DNA of 45,220 nt. Source: Bacillota bacterium. Lineage in GTDB: Bacteria; Bacillota; Clostridia; Lachnospirales; Lachnospiraceae. Shown here piece after piece: positions 8,298 through 15,632 of the stretch. Under the pieces are notes generated by a model. That model ran no database searches and was not told where the DNA came from. It was given only the letters and a program-made list of their open reading frames with translations. A program made the translations under genes and the position numbers. The DNA lies in assembly GCA_023663285.1 (NCBI GenBank), contig JAMPHT010000022.1, positions 1 to 45,220 on the forward strand, given 5' to 3'. Position 1 is the first letter of the stretch; each line of letters starts with the position of its first letter.

Positions 8298-8385
8298 GAT
8301 GTCTGTTTTGTGACATCTGTTTTGTGATGTATGCCGATGACGCCTGTTTTGAGATGCCTGCTTTTTAATGTCTATTTTGTGATGC
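8298..8385. repeat. Degenerate short repeats (GATGYCTGTTTTGT-like)
   Basis: About five imperfect copies of a 14-17 base unit, the clearest being GATGTCTGTTTTGT at 8298 and GACATCTGTTTTGT at 8312, with weaker copies near 8336, 8353 and 8370. They fill the gap between two minus-strand genes and cover the phosphodiesterase stop codon. They may come from slippage and could extend or alter the end of that protein. Confidence 0.55.
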
Positions 8386-9031
8386 GGTTGAGGATGCCGT
8401 CCACATCGATTCCCGGATGGGTCGAGTACATACGGCAGATCTGTTCCGCCAATTCACAGGAGATGCCGCACTTTGCCGCAATGTCCCCTAAGGTTCTGCC
8501 CCTGTCAAATTCCTTTATCACTGCCCTGACAGCGGCGGCCGGGTCAGGGGAGCTTTCCGGCAGGGCGACGGTCTTTTCTCCCCCGATATCCTTTCTGGTG
8601 ATTAGGCAGCGGCCGTTTTCCTCTATTTCCGCTATGGCCATAGTGACAGGCAGGGTAAAGCGTCTCCTGCCGCAGCTGCCGGGATTTAGCCAGATCTGCC
8701 CGTCCTTTTTCTCCAGAGCGTATTTGTGGGAATGGCCGTAAATGATAAAGTCTGCGTCTGCGGCGTCTGCAGAGATTTCTTTTTTGTTGTGGATCATATA
8801 GAAGCGGCGTCCGAATAAGTCTGCTGTCAATTCCGCAGGCAGACCTTCAGCCCACTCCCTGTCGGCGTTTCCACGCACAGCATACAGCGGCTTCAGCTTC
8901 TGCAGGCTGTCTATGACGTCCTGCCGGTCAATGTCTCCGGCATGGAAAATAACGTCGCAGGTCTGCAGTATCTTAAGTACCTCCGGCCGGAGCAGACCGT
9001 GTGTGTCCGAAATGATTCCGATTCGATGCAA
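8372..9031 (-). CDS. YfcE/MJ0936-type metallophosphoesterase with C-terminal helical domain
   Basis: A 219-residue calcineurin-like phosphodiesterase. The five metal-site motifs are all present: SDTHG (residues 8-12), GDID, RGNADRE, YGHSH and NPGSCG, within about the first 155 residues. Relatives cleave phosphodiesters or cyclic nucleotides with two metal ions; the natural substrate is unknown. The last 55 residues (AVIKEFDRGRTLGDIAAKCG...) are extra and read like a helix-turn-helix, which ordinary family members of about 155-165 residues lack. The start is TTG 9031 because GGGAGGA is 7 bases upstream and the product then begins MHRIGIISDTHG as in the family. Its stop codon lies inside degenerate repeats. 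Confidence 0.85.
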   Translation of the reverse strand: MHRIGIISDTHGLLRPEVLKILQTCDVIFHAGDIDRQDVIDSLQKLKPLYAVRGNADREWAEGLPAELTADLFGRRFYMIHNKKEISADAADADFIIYGHSHKYALEKKDGQIWLNPGSCGRRRFTLPVTMAIAEIEENGRCLITRKDIGGEKTVALPESSPDPAAAVRAVIKEFDRGRTLGDIAAKCGISCELAEQICRMYSTHPGIDVDGILNRITK

Positions 9032-9066
9032 CGTGAGTTCCTCCCGCAAAACAATTGTCGAATATA

Positions 9067-9155
9067 AAGGCGATGGCTGCGGTCATACGTCCAATGCAGC
9101 CGGACGCCTTCGACTGCAGATATTGTACCACGATTCGGCCTGTCTGCGCCAGACA
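9067..9155. repeat. Two palindromes in the divergent intergenic region
   Basis: First hairpin: AAGGCG (9067-9072) with CGCCTT (9105-9110), enclosing GGCTGC (9075-9080) with GCAGCC (9096-9101). Second: TGTCTG (9141-9146) with CAGACA (9150-9155), loop CGC. Neither has a U-run. They lie in the 5' region of the phosphodiesterase gene and may be part of the same structured element as the cloverleaf that follows. Confidence 0.55.
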
Positions 9156-9189
9156 TTTTACGAAATTCAGATGCAGACTGGGGGAGGCC

Positions 9190-9266
9190 GTGGTATAATG
9201 ATTCTGCTGACGCAGAATCCAAGGCAGCAGTTGCTGCCTTGCCGTCGCCAAGCGGCGTATTATACC
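9190..9266. repeat. Cloverleaf-like palindromic element
   Basis: An outer stem GGTATAAT (9192-9199) with ATTATACC (9259-9266) encloses three hairpins: GATTCTGC/GCAGAATC (9200-9219, perfect 8 bp), AAGGCAGC/GCTGCCTT (9221-9240, perfect 8 bp, 4-base loop) and CGCC/GGCG (9246-9257). The left arm is also a TGGTATAAT extended -10 box and the right arm is its reverse image, so each strand carries a -10-like hexamer. It is not a tRNA: arm lengths and conserved bases do not fit. It may be a repeated extragenic palindrome, a small non-autonomous mobile element or a regulatory RNA. Confidence 0.6.
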
Positions 9267-9281
9267 GTGATCCATGGCTTG

Positions 9282-9318
9282 AAAATCAAATGTCGGCTTC
9301 GCCGCCGCTTGATTTTTT
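9282..9318 (+). terminator. Hairpin with U-run upstream of pepF
   Basis: AAAATCAA (9282-9289) pairs with TTGATTTT (9309-9316) around an inner CGGC/GCCG stem (9294-9304), followed by more T residues to 9318. This would stop transcripts that start in the cloverleaf region before they reach pepF. It also reads as a hairpin with A-tract and T-tract on the other strand. Confidence 0.5.
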
Positions 9319-9325
9319 GCGCACA

Positions 9326-9334
9326 TGGTATAAT
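9326..9334 (+). promoter_or_regulatory. Extended -10 promoter of pepF
   Basis: TGGTATAAT at 9326-9334 is a perfect extended -10. The nearest -35 candidate (TTGATT, 9309-9314) has a 14-base spacer, too short, so the promoter probably relies on the TG motif. Transcription would start near 9341, close to the GGAAGGGAG ribosome site at 9347-9355. Confidence 0.6.
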
Positions 9335-9366
9335 GACATAAGTAAAGGAAGGGAGCGTGTAAATAA

Positions 9367-11172
9367 ATGGCAGAGGAACTGAAGGACAGAAAAGACATAC
9401 CAAAGGAATTGACCTGGGATCTGACGCAGATATATGCTGCGGAGGAGGATATGCTTCGGGACGTGGAGGAAGTGAAACGGCTGGCAAAGCATATGGAGGA
9501 GACTTATCGGGGGAAGCTGGATACGCCGGAGCGGATCGAGGCCTGCGTCACCGAGTACCGCAGGGTGGAGGAGCTGATGACCCTGGTGGGAAATTACTGC
9601 AACCTGGCGGTGGAGGTGGATTATTATGACAACTATAACCAGCAGCGCATGGGAAAAATAAGCCGCCTGGGGGACGAGATCAACAGCCGCTTAAGCTTTG
9701 TGCGCAGTGAGATCATGGAGCAGCCGGATGAGATCATCAGAGAGACCATTGAGATCAGCCGCGGCAACAAATATTATTTACAGGATATTCTGCGGGACAA
9801 GCCCCACAGGCTGCATCCGGAGGCGGAACGGGTGATGTCCGCTCTGGGACGGAGCATCTACGGAACGCCCTATGAGATCTACAACATCACCAAGCTTGCG
9901 GACATTAAATTTGCCCCATTTACCGTGAACGGAAAGGAGTATCCGCTGGGTTATACCCTGTTTGAGGACGATTACGAGTATGAGCCGGATACGGCGGTGC
10001 GCCGGGCTGCCTTTGCCGCATTTTCCGAAAAGATCAAAGAGTATGAGAATGTGACGGCAACAGCCTACAATGCCAATGTGCAGACGGAAAAGGTGCTGGC
10101 AAAGCTTCGGGGCTTTGACTCCGTATTTGATTATCTGCTCTATGAGCAGAAGGTGGGGAGGGAGCTTTATGAGCGCCAGATCGATCTGATCACGGAAAAG
10201 CTTGCGCCCCATATGCGTAAATACGCGAAACTGATACAGAAGGTCCACCACCTGGATAAGATGACTTTTGCGGACCTAAAGCTGCCGGTGGATCCCGGCT
10301 ATACGCCGGCAGTCACCATTGAAGGCTCCAGGGAATACATAGAAAAGGGACTTGCCGTTCTGGGTGAAGATTATGTGGAGATGGTGCGCACGGCATATCG
10401 GGACCGCTGGGTGGATTTTGCCCAGAATAAGGGAAAGGCAACGGGAGGCTTTTGCGCCAGCCCTTACGGCAGCCACTCTTATATCCTGATGACCTGGAAC
10501 AATAAGATGTCGGACGTGTTTACCCTGGCCCACGAGCTGGGACACGCGGGGCATTTTAAGATCTGTAACAGCGCCCAGTCCATTTTTGACACAGAGGTGT
10601 CCACCTATTTTGTGGAAGCGCCTTCTACCATGAATGAACTGTTGATGGCACACTATTTGATGAAAACCAGTGATGATAAGCGGTTCAGGCGCTGGGTGCT
10701 GTCCTGCATGGTGAGCAACACCTATTACCACAATTTTGTAACTCATCTGTTGGAGGCGGCTTACCAGAGGGAGGTATACAGGCTGGTGGACGCCGGGGAG
10801 AGCGTGCAGGCGGAGCAGTTAAGCGGCATTATGCGTGACACCTTGGAAAAATTCTGGGGGGATGCGGTGGAGATAAACCAGGGAGCGGAGCTGACCTGGA
10901 TGCGCCAGCCCCACTACTATATGGGTCTGTATTCCTACACCTACAGCGCGGGACTTACCGTTGCCACCCAAGTCTGCAAACGTTTGGAAAAGGAAGGAGA
11001 AGCCGTTGCTAAGGACTGGAAGAAGGTGCTGGCGGCAGGAAGCACCCTGGACCCGGTAGGGCTTGCGGCCCTGGCAGGGATCGACATCACCACGGATGCG
11101 CCCCTGCTGGATACCATTGAGACCATCGGTTCCATGATTGATGAGATCTGCGAGCTGACGGAGGAACTGTGA
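9367..11172 (+). CDS. pepF: Oligoendopeptidase F (M3B zinc metallopeptidase)
   Basis: PepF is a cytoplasmic zinc peptidase that cuts peptides of roughly 6-20 residues. The 601-residue length is typical. The active site HELGHAGH places zinc ligands at His389 and His393 and catalytic Glu390; the downstream Glu ligand lies in the EAPSTMNE segment near 418-425. The N-terminal M3B helical lid (about 1-200) is present, beginning DRKDIPKELTWDLTQIYA as in relatives. The start ATG 9367 has GGAAGGGAG about 11 bases upstream. It is a single-gene unit: extended -10 promoter before it and an intrinsic terminator 40 bases after it. Confidence 0.96.
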   Translation: MAEELKDRKDIPKELTWDLTQIYAAEEDMLRDVEEVKRLAKHMEETYRGKLDTPERIEACVTEYRRVEELMTLVGNYCNLAVEVDYYDNYNQQRMGKISRLGDEINSRLSFVRSEIMEQPDEIIRETIEISRGNKYYLQDILRDKPHRLHPEAERVMSALGRSIYGTPYEIYNITKLADIKFAPFTVNGKEYPLGYTLFEDDYEYEPDTAVRRAAFAAFSEKIKEYENVTATAYNANVQTEKVLAKLRGFDSVFDYLLYEQKVGRELYERQIDLITEKLAPHMRKYAKLIQKVHHLDKMTFADLKLPVDPGYTPAVTIEGSREYIEKGLAVLGEDYVEMVRTAYRDRWVDFAQNKGKATGGFCASPYGSHSYILMTWNNKMSDVFTLAHELGHAGHFKICNSAQSIFDTEVSTYFVEAPSTMNELLMAHYLMKTSDDKRFRRWVLSCMVSNTYYHNFVTHLLEAAYQREVYRLVDAGESVQAEQLSGIMRDTLEKFWGDAVEINQGAELTWMRQPHYYMGLYSYTYSAGLTVATQVCKRLEKEGEAVAKDWKKVLAAGSTLDPVGLAALAGIDITTDAPLLDTIETIGSMIDEICELTEEL

Positions 11173-11212
11173 GAGTGCGGAGAATCATTCTACTGCGGAT
11201 TTATACTTATAG

Positions 11213-11242
11213 AAAAGAGGGGGCAGGTGCTCCCCCTTTTTT
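11213..11242. terminator. Bidirectional terminator between pepF and the DUF4317 gene
   Basis: GGGGG (11219-11223) pairs with CCCCC (11232-11236) and is flanked by AAAAGA and TTTTTT, so it is U-tailed on the plus strand and nearly so on the minus strand. It serves two convergent genes. Confidence 0.85.
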
Positions 11243-11271
11243 GTCGTGCGCCAGATAGCGCAGACTTGTAT

Positions 11272-12423
11272 TTACCCTTCTTCCTCCGTATCCTCCGCAG
11301 CTCCCGGACGCACTGTGATGCCGTTGACTACAACGCCGCCGTCTAAGCGGATGACAAGGCATTGGCGGCCGCCGATGCTCCGGGTCTCGATCAGGTCGGT
11401 GCGATCAGGGCTGACCTTGATGACCACGTCGGGGGTCTTGACCTCAAAGGTCCGGGTGTTCATCACATTGCTGGCCAGAAGGGAAGCGGTCTCTCCGGCG
11501 GTTTCATCGTAGCGGGTATCAAAGGTCTCCAGCTTTTCATTGGAGACGCCGCTGTCGGCAAGGATGGTTTTCACTTCCTTTTTGTCCAGCACCAGAGGCT
11601 CCGGTTCCTCCTTATGCTCCTCCGTCAGCTCGGTGAGCTTGTCGTGGATGTTTTTCACGATCTCAATGTCGCAGTCCTCCCCCAGGGTCTCCTCGATCAG
11701 AGCTTGGAAAGTTTCCATCTGATTGCCTGCGGACAGGGGCAGGGGGCAGCCTAAAAGCTCGCTTACAAACCCCTCCTTCAGATCCTCCGGGTCCTTGGAA
11801 TAATAAAGGGTGCTGTGGAGATCGCTGCTGCGGTCGGTGAACGCAGGGAAGAGGAAGCCTGTATCCGGAAGTCCCACCACCCAGTCACGGATGCGGTTCC
11901 GGAAGGTGTTTTCCGCCGCGTCATAGGATAGGCCGGGCTTAGACAACTCCACAGGGCAGATGCAGGTCAGCAGATATTCATAGATCTCATCGGAGGCATC
12001 CTCCAGTTCGATCCCGTCCCTGGTGCGTCCGGGCACATCGTAGACATCATGGATCACCAGGATCAGGTAATTTCCTACGAATTCATAGTTGGCAATGATC
12101 CTGTCGTAAAATTCCTCCAGCAGAGCGTCGTCCTTCAGCTTGCTGTCCCTAAGCCGCAGCAGGAATTCCTGTGCGCCCCCTTCCTCCTCGCCGCTTATGG
12201 GAAAATCCAGGGTCAGCAGATTTTTGCCCAAGGTGCCGGACAGGGTCTTGCGGAGAATTTCAAAATATTTGAACATTTCCTCCTCCGGCAGAGCCAGGAA
12301 CGCCTGCTTCAATTCGGTTTTCTTGTTCTTTTCTCCGTCCACGTAACAGCCGCAGATGCGGGTGATGGAGCAGTTCTTCGGAGTGAGCAGCTTTTTGAGT
12401 TCGGAAATTTCCTGTTTTGTCAT
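11272..12423 (-). CDS. DUF4317 family protein
   Basis: A 383-residue soluble protein of a clostridial family of unknown function. It starts MTKQEISELKKLLTPKNCSI, followed by the conserved TRICGCYVDGEK (residues 20-31). The middle contains a hydrophobic NYLILVIHDVYDVPG stretch near 120, and a late FLFPAFTDRSSD motif near 200. The C-terminus (about 300-383) is a separate strand-rich region rich in Val and Thr. ATG 12423 is preceded by AAAGAGGT at 7 bases; a longer frame to 12474 adds residues without a ribosome site. No membrane segments or catalytic signature are seen. Its leader is long and contains a strong hairpin at 12506-12538. Confidence 0.8.
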   Translation of the reverse strand: MTKQEISELKKLLTPKNCSITRICGCYVDGEKNKKTELKQAFLALPEEEMFKYFEILRKTLSGTLGKNLLTLDFPISGEEEGGAQEFLLRLRDSKLKDDALLEEFYDRIIANYEFVGNYLILVIHDVYDVPGRTRDGIELEDASDEIYEYLLTCICPVELSKPGLSYDAAENTFRNRIRDWVVGLPDTGFLFPAFTDRSSDLHSTLYYSKDPEDLKEGFVSELLGCPLPLSAGNQMETFQALIEETLGEDCDIEIVKNIHDKLTELTEEHKEEPEPLVLDKKEVKTILADSGVSNEKLETFDTRYDETAGETASLLASNVMNTRTFEVKTPDVVIKVSPDRTDLIETRSIGGRQCLVIRLDGGVVVNGITVRPGAAEDTEEEG

Positions 12424-12475
12424 GTATAGTACCTCTTTCGTTTGATGTTTGTTGTAGGATTGATGCAAATGCATT

Positions 12476-12538
12476 GCAGATGCATCTGCCTTGCAGTGGG
12501 GTTGGGGCGCTGACTGGCTTTCAATGCAGGTCAGCGCC
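12476..12538 (-). promoter_or_regulatory. Palindromic leader of the DUF4317 gene
   Basis: A perfect 14-base palindrome GCAGATGCATCTGC (12476-12489) lies beside a hairpin with a perfect 9-bp stem, GGCGCTGAC (12506-12514) and GTCAGCGCC (12530-12538). On the minus strand the hairpin would be the very 5' end of the transcript from the promoter at 12548-12577, which could stabilise the mRNA. No U-run follows. Confidence 0.5.
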
Positions 12539-12547
12539 TTAACAGGA

Positions 12548-12577
12548 ATTATATCACAGAAGGGAAAAGTCGGGCAA
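12548..12577 (-). promoter_or_regulatory. Promoter of the DUF4317 gene
   Basis: Read on the minus strand: TTGCCC (12577-12572), 18-base spacer, TATAAT (12553-12548). The start point would be near 12541, immediately before the leader hairpin. Confidence 0.6.
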
Positions 12578-12652
12578 GTCCCGAAAGGGAGTGATCATCT
12601 ACCCGGTGTAGGGATATTGAGTGAAGACCAGAGTGAAAAAAGAAAAAATTTC

Positions 12653-12681
12653 TTGCGGATACTCTGCAGATGTGTTATCAT
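12653..12681 (+). promoter_or_regulatory. Probable promoter of the Rpn-type nuclease gene
   Basis: TTGCGG (12653-12658), 17 bases, TATCAT (12676-12681). This would give a leader of about 150 bases before the start codon. The stretch 12540-12840 otherwise holds no gene. Confidence 0.45.
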
Positions 12682-12781
12682 TGATACAAAGCATAACCGT
12701 TTCTAATTTTCAGTCAATTTCTGTCAAATCAATCAGAACGATCGGAAAATCTATGCTTTTGAATTCAAATCTATAAAAAAG

Positions 12782-12834
12782 CAGGAGATTTTCAAAATAC
12801 CATCCAAGGGAAAGCCTCCTGTACGCAAAGGAGG
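12782..12834 (+). promoter_or_regulatory. Leader with two competing stems around a ribosome site
   Basis: CCTCCT (12815-12820) can pair with AGGAGG (12829-12834), the ribosome site of the next gene, hiding it. The overlapping CTCCTG (12816-12821) can instead pair with CAGGAG (12782-12787), which would free the site. The two stems cannot form together, so the leader could switch translation on or off. This rests on base pairing seen by eye only. Confidence 0.4.
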
Positions 12835-12840
12835 AAAAGG

Positions 12841-13791
12841 ATGGAGATAGTATCATTGAAGTACGATTTCAGTTTTAAGCAGCTGATGCTGAACGAAGAG
12901 GTGCGAAAGTATTTTATCAGCGACGTGCTGGAGATCCCGCAGGGAGAGATCCGCTCTGTCCGTCTGGCGAATCCGTTTCTGTGGAGAAGGTATGCCAAAC
13001 AGAAGCAGGGCATCCTGGATGTGCGGGTGGAGTTGAACGACGACAGCCGGGTGAACATAGAGCTGCAGATCCGGATGGTGGCGCAATGGGACAAGCGGAG
13101 CCTGTTTTATCTGGCGAAGATGTTCACGGAGGACCTGCTGTCAGGGGAGCGCTATCATAAGCTGAAAAAGTGTATCTGCATCAATATTCTGGACTTTGAC
13201 CTGAACGAGTCCCCGGCATACCACAGGAGGTATAGGCTGCGGGACGAGAATGGGGAAGAATTCTCGGATATGTTCGAGATACACGTGATCGAGCTGAAGA
13301 AGCAGATAAGCGGAGAGAAGCCGTTGGACGACTGGATCCGGCTGTTCAACGCGGAGACGGAGGCGGAGCTGGATATGATAAAGGCAAAGACAGGGAATCC
13401 GGGGATACTGGAGGCAGTAAAAGAGGTAAAGGTCATGAGTCTGAGGAAGGATCTGCGTGCGTTGTACGAAGGGCATATGAGGGAGATACGGGACAAATAC
13501 GCCAGGGATGATTACGTCAGGGAGGAAGGCAGAGTGGCGGGGGAGGCGGCTGGAAGGGCAGCGGGAAGGGCAGAGGGAGAAGCAGTTGGAAGGGTCAAGG
13601 GAAAGGCGGAAGGAAAGGCGGAAGGAAAGGCCGAGGCTGTCCTGCAGCTCCTGTCCTTAAAGGGTCCGATCCCGGAGGGACTGGAACGGCGGATCCGTGA
13701 GCAGAAGGACATGGACACATTGAGCGGCTGGCTGGTCACAGCTGCCAGAGCGGAGAGCGTGGAGGAATTTGAACAAAAAGAGTTTCAATAA
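12841..13791 (+). CDS. Rpn-family PD-(D/E)xK nuclease ('transposase-like' PDDEXK_2)
   Basis: Rpn (recombination-promoting nuclease) proteins are DNA nucleases common in many copies in clostridia and enterobacteria; the 'transposase' name is historical. The 316 residues show the family start (LKYDFSFKQLMLNEEVRKYFISDVL), then the active site as GILDVRVELND...NIELQIR, giving Asp near 60 and ELQ near 75-77. A charged middle follows, and then a Gly-Arg/Lys-Ala-Glu repeat tail (about 235-265) encoded by near-identical 12-base DNA repeats, which is typical of the family. The start ATG 12841 has GGAGG 6 bases upstream. No transposon ends or partner gene are visible. The leader may hide the ribosome site in a hairpin. 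Confidence 0.85.
   Translation: MEIVSLKYDFSFKQLMLNEEVRKYFISDVLEIPQGEIRSVRLANPFLWRRYAKQKQGILDVRVELNDDSRVNIELQIRMVAQWDKRSLFYLAKMFTEDLLSGERYHKLKKCICINILDFDLNESPAYHRRYRLRDENGEEFSDMFEIHVIELKKQISGEKPLDDWIRLFNAETEAELDMIKAKTGNPGILEAVKEVKVMSLRKDLRALYEGHMREIRDKYARDDYVREEGRVAGEAAGRAAGRAEGEAVGRVKGKAEGKAEGKAEAVLQLLSLKGPIPEGLERRIREQKDMDTLSGWLVTAARAESVEEFEQKEFQ
13600..13635 (+). repeat. In-frame 12-base tandem repeats in the Rpn gene
   Basis: GGAAAGGCGGAA occurs at 13600-13611 and 13612-13623, with a near copy GGAAAGGCCGAG at 13624-13635. More degenerate copies extend back to about 13540. Each unit encodes Gly-Lys-Ala-Glu, so loss or gain of copies keeps the frame. Confidence 0.8.
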
Positions 13792-13853
13792 GGCTGAACG
13801 GTTCCTGGCAGGAAGCCTTCCCTGTATGCCATAGAGCCCCTTGGAGAAAAAAG

Positions 13854-13881
13854 TTGCTTTATCTCCCGGCTTTGATATAAT
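13854..13881 (+). promoter_or_regulatory. Promoter of mscL
   Basis: TTGCTT (13854-13859), 16 bases, TATAAT (13876-13881). The start point near 13888 places the true mscL start at ATG 13961, not in the open frame that begins at 13841. Confidence 0.7.
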
Positions 13882-13960
13882 AGTAAATATAGCGGTTACA
13901 GGTAATAAAAGCGAACAGGTATTTGGGCTGCAAATCGATAAAAGAAAGGACAGGCTACAT

Positions 13961-14413
13961 ATGAGTAAGGGTAAGGGAAAAGATAAGGGTTTTATCGCAG
14001 AGTTCAAAAAATTTATCACAAGGGGTAATGTGATGGATATGGCGGTGGGCGTGATCGTGGGCGGCGCCTTTACCGCCATTGTGACCTCCCTGAACCAGGA
14101 TATACTGACCCCCATTCTGGCGATCTTCGGCGGGACGGATTTCAGCTATCTGACGCTGAAGCTGGGCAGCGGCGCGGATGCGCCGGTATTGAATTACGGT
14201 AATTTCATTACGGCGATCATCAACTTTCTGATCACGGCGCTGGTGATCTTTCTGCTGATCAAGCTGATCAATAAGGTGGGCGATAAGCTGAGCCACAAGG
14301 AGGAAGAAAAGCCTGCGGCTCCCACTACGAAAAAGTGTCCCTTCTGTATGAGTGAGATCGCAATCGAGGCTACAAGGTGCCCTCACTGCACTTCAAAGCT
14401 GGACGAGGATTGA
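13961..14413 (+). CDS. mscL: Large-conductance mechanosensitive channel with C-terminal zinc ribbon
   Basis: MscL is the membrane channel that opens under extreme turgor and lets solutes escape. The 150 residues have the classic N-terminal helix (FIAEFKKFITRGNVMDMAVGVIVGGAF), pore helix TM1 (about 24-46), a periplasm-side loop, and TM2 (about 83-105, ending LLIKLINKVGDKL). After the normal cytoplasmic helix there is an added tail with CPFC (Cys126, Cys129) and CPHC (Cys140, Cys143), a zinc-ribbon. This tail is found in some Firmicute MscL proteins and may mediate protein contacts. It has its own promoter; the TPR lipoprotein gene begins 69 bases after the stop and may be co-transcribed. Confidence 0.95.
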   Translation: MSKGKGKDKGFIAEFKKFITRGNVMDMAVGVIVGGAFTAIVTSLNQDILTPILAIFGGTDFSYLTLKLGSGADAPVLNYGNFITAIINFLITALVIFLLIKLINKVGDKLSHKEEEKPAAPTTKKCPFCMSEIAIEATRCPHCTSKLDED

Positions 14414-14482
14414 ACCGACACAGCCTTAAGCCGGAGGAAAGCAGAGGGGCGGCGGGAAATACAAAAGCGGAGATGACGTGAA

Positions 14483-15538
14483 ATGGCGCAGGGAAAAATA
14501 CGGAAGAAATGCATAGGTACAGCCGCGTGCCTTGCCATACTCTGTCTGCTGACGGGCTGCGGGGGCGTGGGAGAAAAGACGGCAAATGCCGCTCAGATGA
14601 TACAGAATCTGGACTATGAGGGGGCGCTGGCGGAGTTGGATGCGGCGGAAGAAGCCGGGGAGAATCTGCGGCTGATCGAGCGTTCCAGAGGGATCGCCTA
14701 TATGGGGCTCACAGACTACAGCCAGGCGTCGGAAGCCTTTTTGCGCTCTCTTGCCCACAGCAACGGTTTTGTGCAGAATATAGACTTTGACACCAATTAT
14801 TATCTTGCCGCCGCTTATACCAAGGAGGGACGCTACAGCGAGGCGGAGGATGCCTACGACGCTATTCTGGCGCTGCGGCCCGAAGAGGAGGACGCTTATT
14901 TCCTGCGGGGAAATGTGCGGATGAATCTGGGAGACTTTGAAGGGGCAAAGGAGGACTTTGACAAGGTCCTTGCCATGGATGCCAGAAATTATGACAGGCT
15001 CATAGAGATTTATGAGGTGCTGGCGTATTTCGGCTATAAGGAAGAAGGCCAGGGGTATCTGCAGACGGCCCTGGCCGCCGGAGACAAGAAAATGGACAAC
15101 TTCTCCAGAGGGCGTATCTATTATTATCAGGGAGAGTACCAGAAAGCCTGTCTTGCGTTGGAAGAGGCCAGAGGAGAGGGCAGCGCCGAAAGCTTTCTCT
15201 ATCTGGGAAAGGCATACGAAGCCACGGGGGATTACAACTATGCCGCCAGTGTGTACAGCAACTATCTGGGACAGTATGAGGCCAATGCGGAAGTATATAA
15301 CCAGCTGGGGCTCTGCCAGATGGCAAAGGGGGAGTATGCCGAGGCGCTGGAGGCGTTTCAGGCGGGAATGCAGCTTGAGGACAGCGCCGTGATGCAGGCG
15401 CTGTCTTTCAATGAGATCGTGGCATATGAGTATCTGGGGGAGTATGAGCGCGCCTATGTGCTGATAAACAATTATCTGAAAAATTATCCCGATGACCAGC
15501 AGGCGCACAGAGAGTATGATTTCCTTTCAACCAGATAG
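14483..15538 (+). CDS. TPR-repeat lipoprotein
   Basis: A 351-residue exported lipoprotein. Its signal peptide has a basic start, a hydrophobic core and the lipobox LLTGC (Cys26, the acylation site). From about residue 35 to the end it is built of roughly eight tetratricopeptide-like repeats of about 34 residues, for example EAEDAYDAILALRPEEEDAYFLRG and AYEATGDYNYAASVYSNYLGQY. TPR lipoproteins act as scaffolds at the outer face of the membrane; the partner is unknown. The start ATG 14483 has a GGAG about 12 bases upstream. It could be expressed with mscL. No enzymatic domain is seen. Confidence 0.88.
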   Translation: MAQGKIRKKCIGTAACLAILCLLTGCGGVGEKTANAAQMIQNLDYEGALAELDAAEEAGENLRLIERSRGIAYMGLTDYSQASEAFLRSLAHSNGFVQNIDFDTNYYLAAAYTKEGRYSEAEDAYDAILALRPEEEDAYFLRGNVRMNLGDFEGAKEDFDKVLAMDARNYDRLIEIYEVLAYFGYKEEGQGYLQTALAAGDKKMDNFSRGRIYYYQGEYQKACLALEEARGEGSAESFLYLGKAYEATGDYNYAASVYSNYLGQYEANAEVYNQLGLCQMAKGEYAEALEAFQAGMQLEDSAVMQALSFNEIVAYEYLGEYERAYVLINNYLKNYPDDQQAHREYDFLSTR

Positions 15539-15579
15539 CCTGGTATTGTTTGAATTGTTCGATTATTTCGTGCAGATAG

Positions 15580-15626
15580 GCACAATATATTCCACTTTGT
15601 AAAAAATAAACCACCATATTTTGTAT
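15580..15626 (+). promoter_or_regulatory. Probable pair of NrdR boxes upstream of nrdD
   Basis: NrdR represses ribonucleotide reductase genes by binding two 16-base boxes (about ACACWATATATWGWGT) spaced by whole helical turns. Here box 1 is 15580-15595 (GCACAATATATTCCAC) and box 2 is 15611-15626 (CCACCATATTTTGTAT). They are 31 bases centre to centre, three turns, and lie directly upstream of the -35 box of nrdD. Both match the consensus imperfectly (about 11-12 of 16). Confidence 0.6.
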
Positions 15627-15632
15627 CTCCCG

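Noticed and set aside
9190-9266. tRNA or tmRNA-like gene in the cloverleaf element
   Set aside because: Arm lengths do not fit, there is no anticodon loop of 7 with the conserved bases and no TTC loop.
12491-12706. A 71-codon open frame in the DUF4317-Rpn gap
   Set aside because: It runs through a hairpin and two promoters, has no ribosome site, and the product is low-complexity.
12841-13791. Insertion sequence around the Rpn 'transposase'
   Set aside because: No terminal inverted repeats or target duplications were seen; the family is a nuclease family, not a true transposase.
14426-15508. A 360-codon open frame antisense to the TPR lipoprotein gene
   Set aside because: It mirrors codon bias of the real gene on the other strand; no ribosome site or domain.
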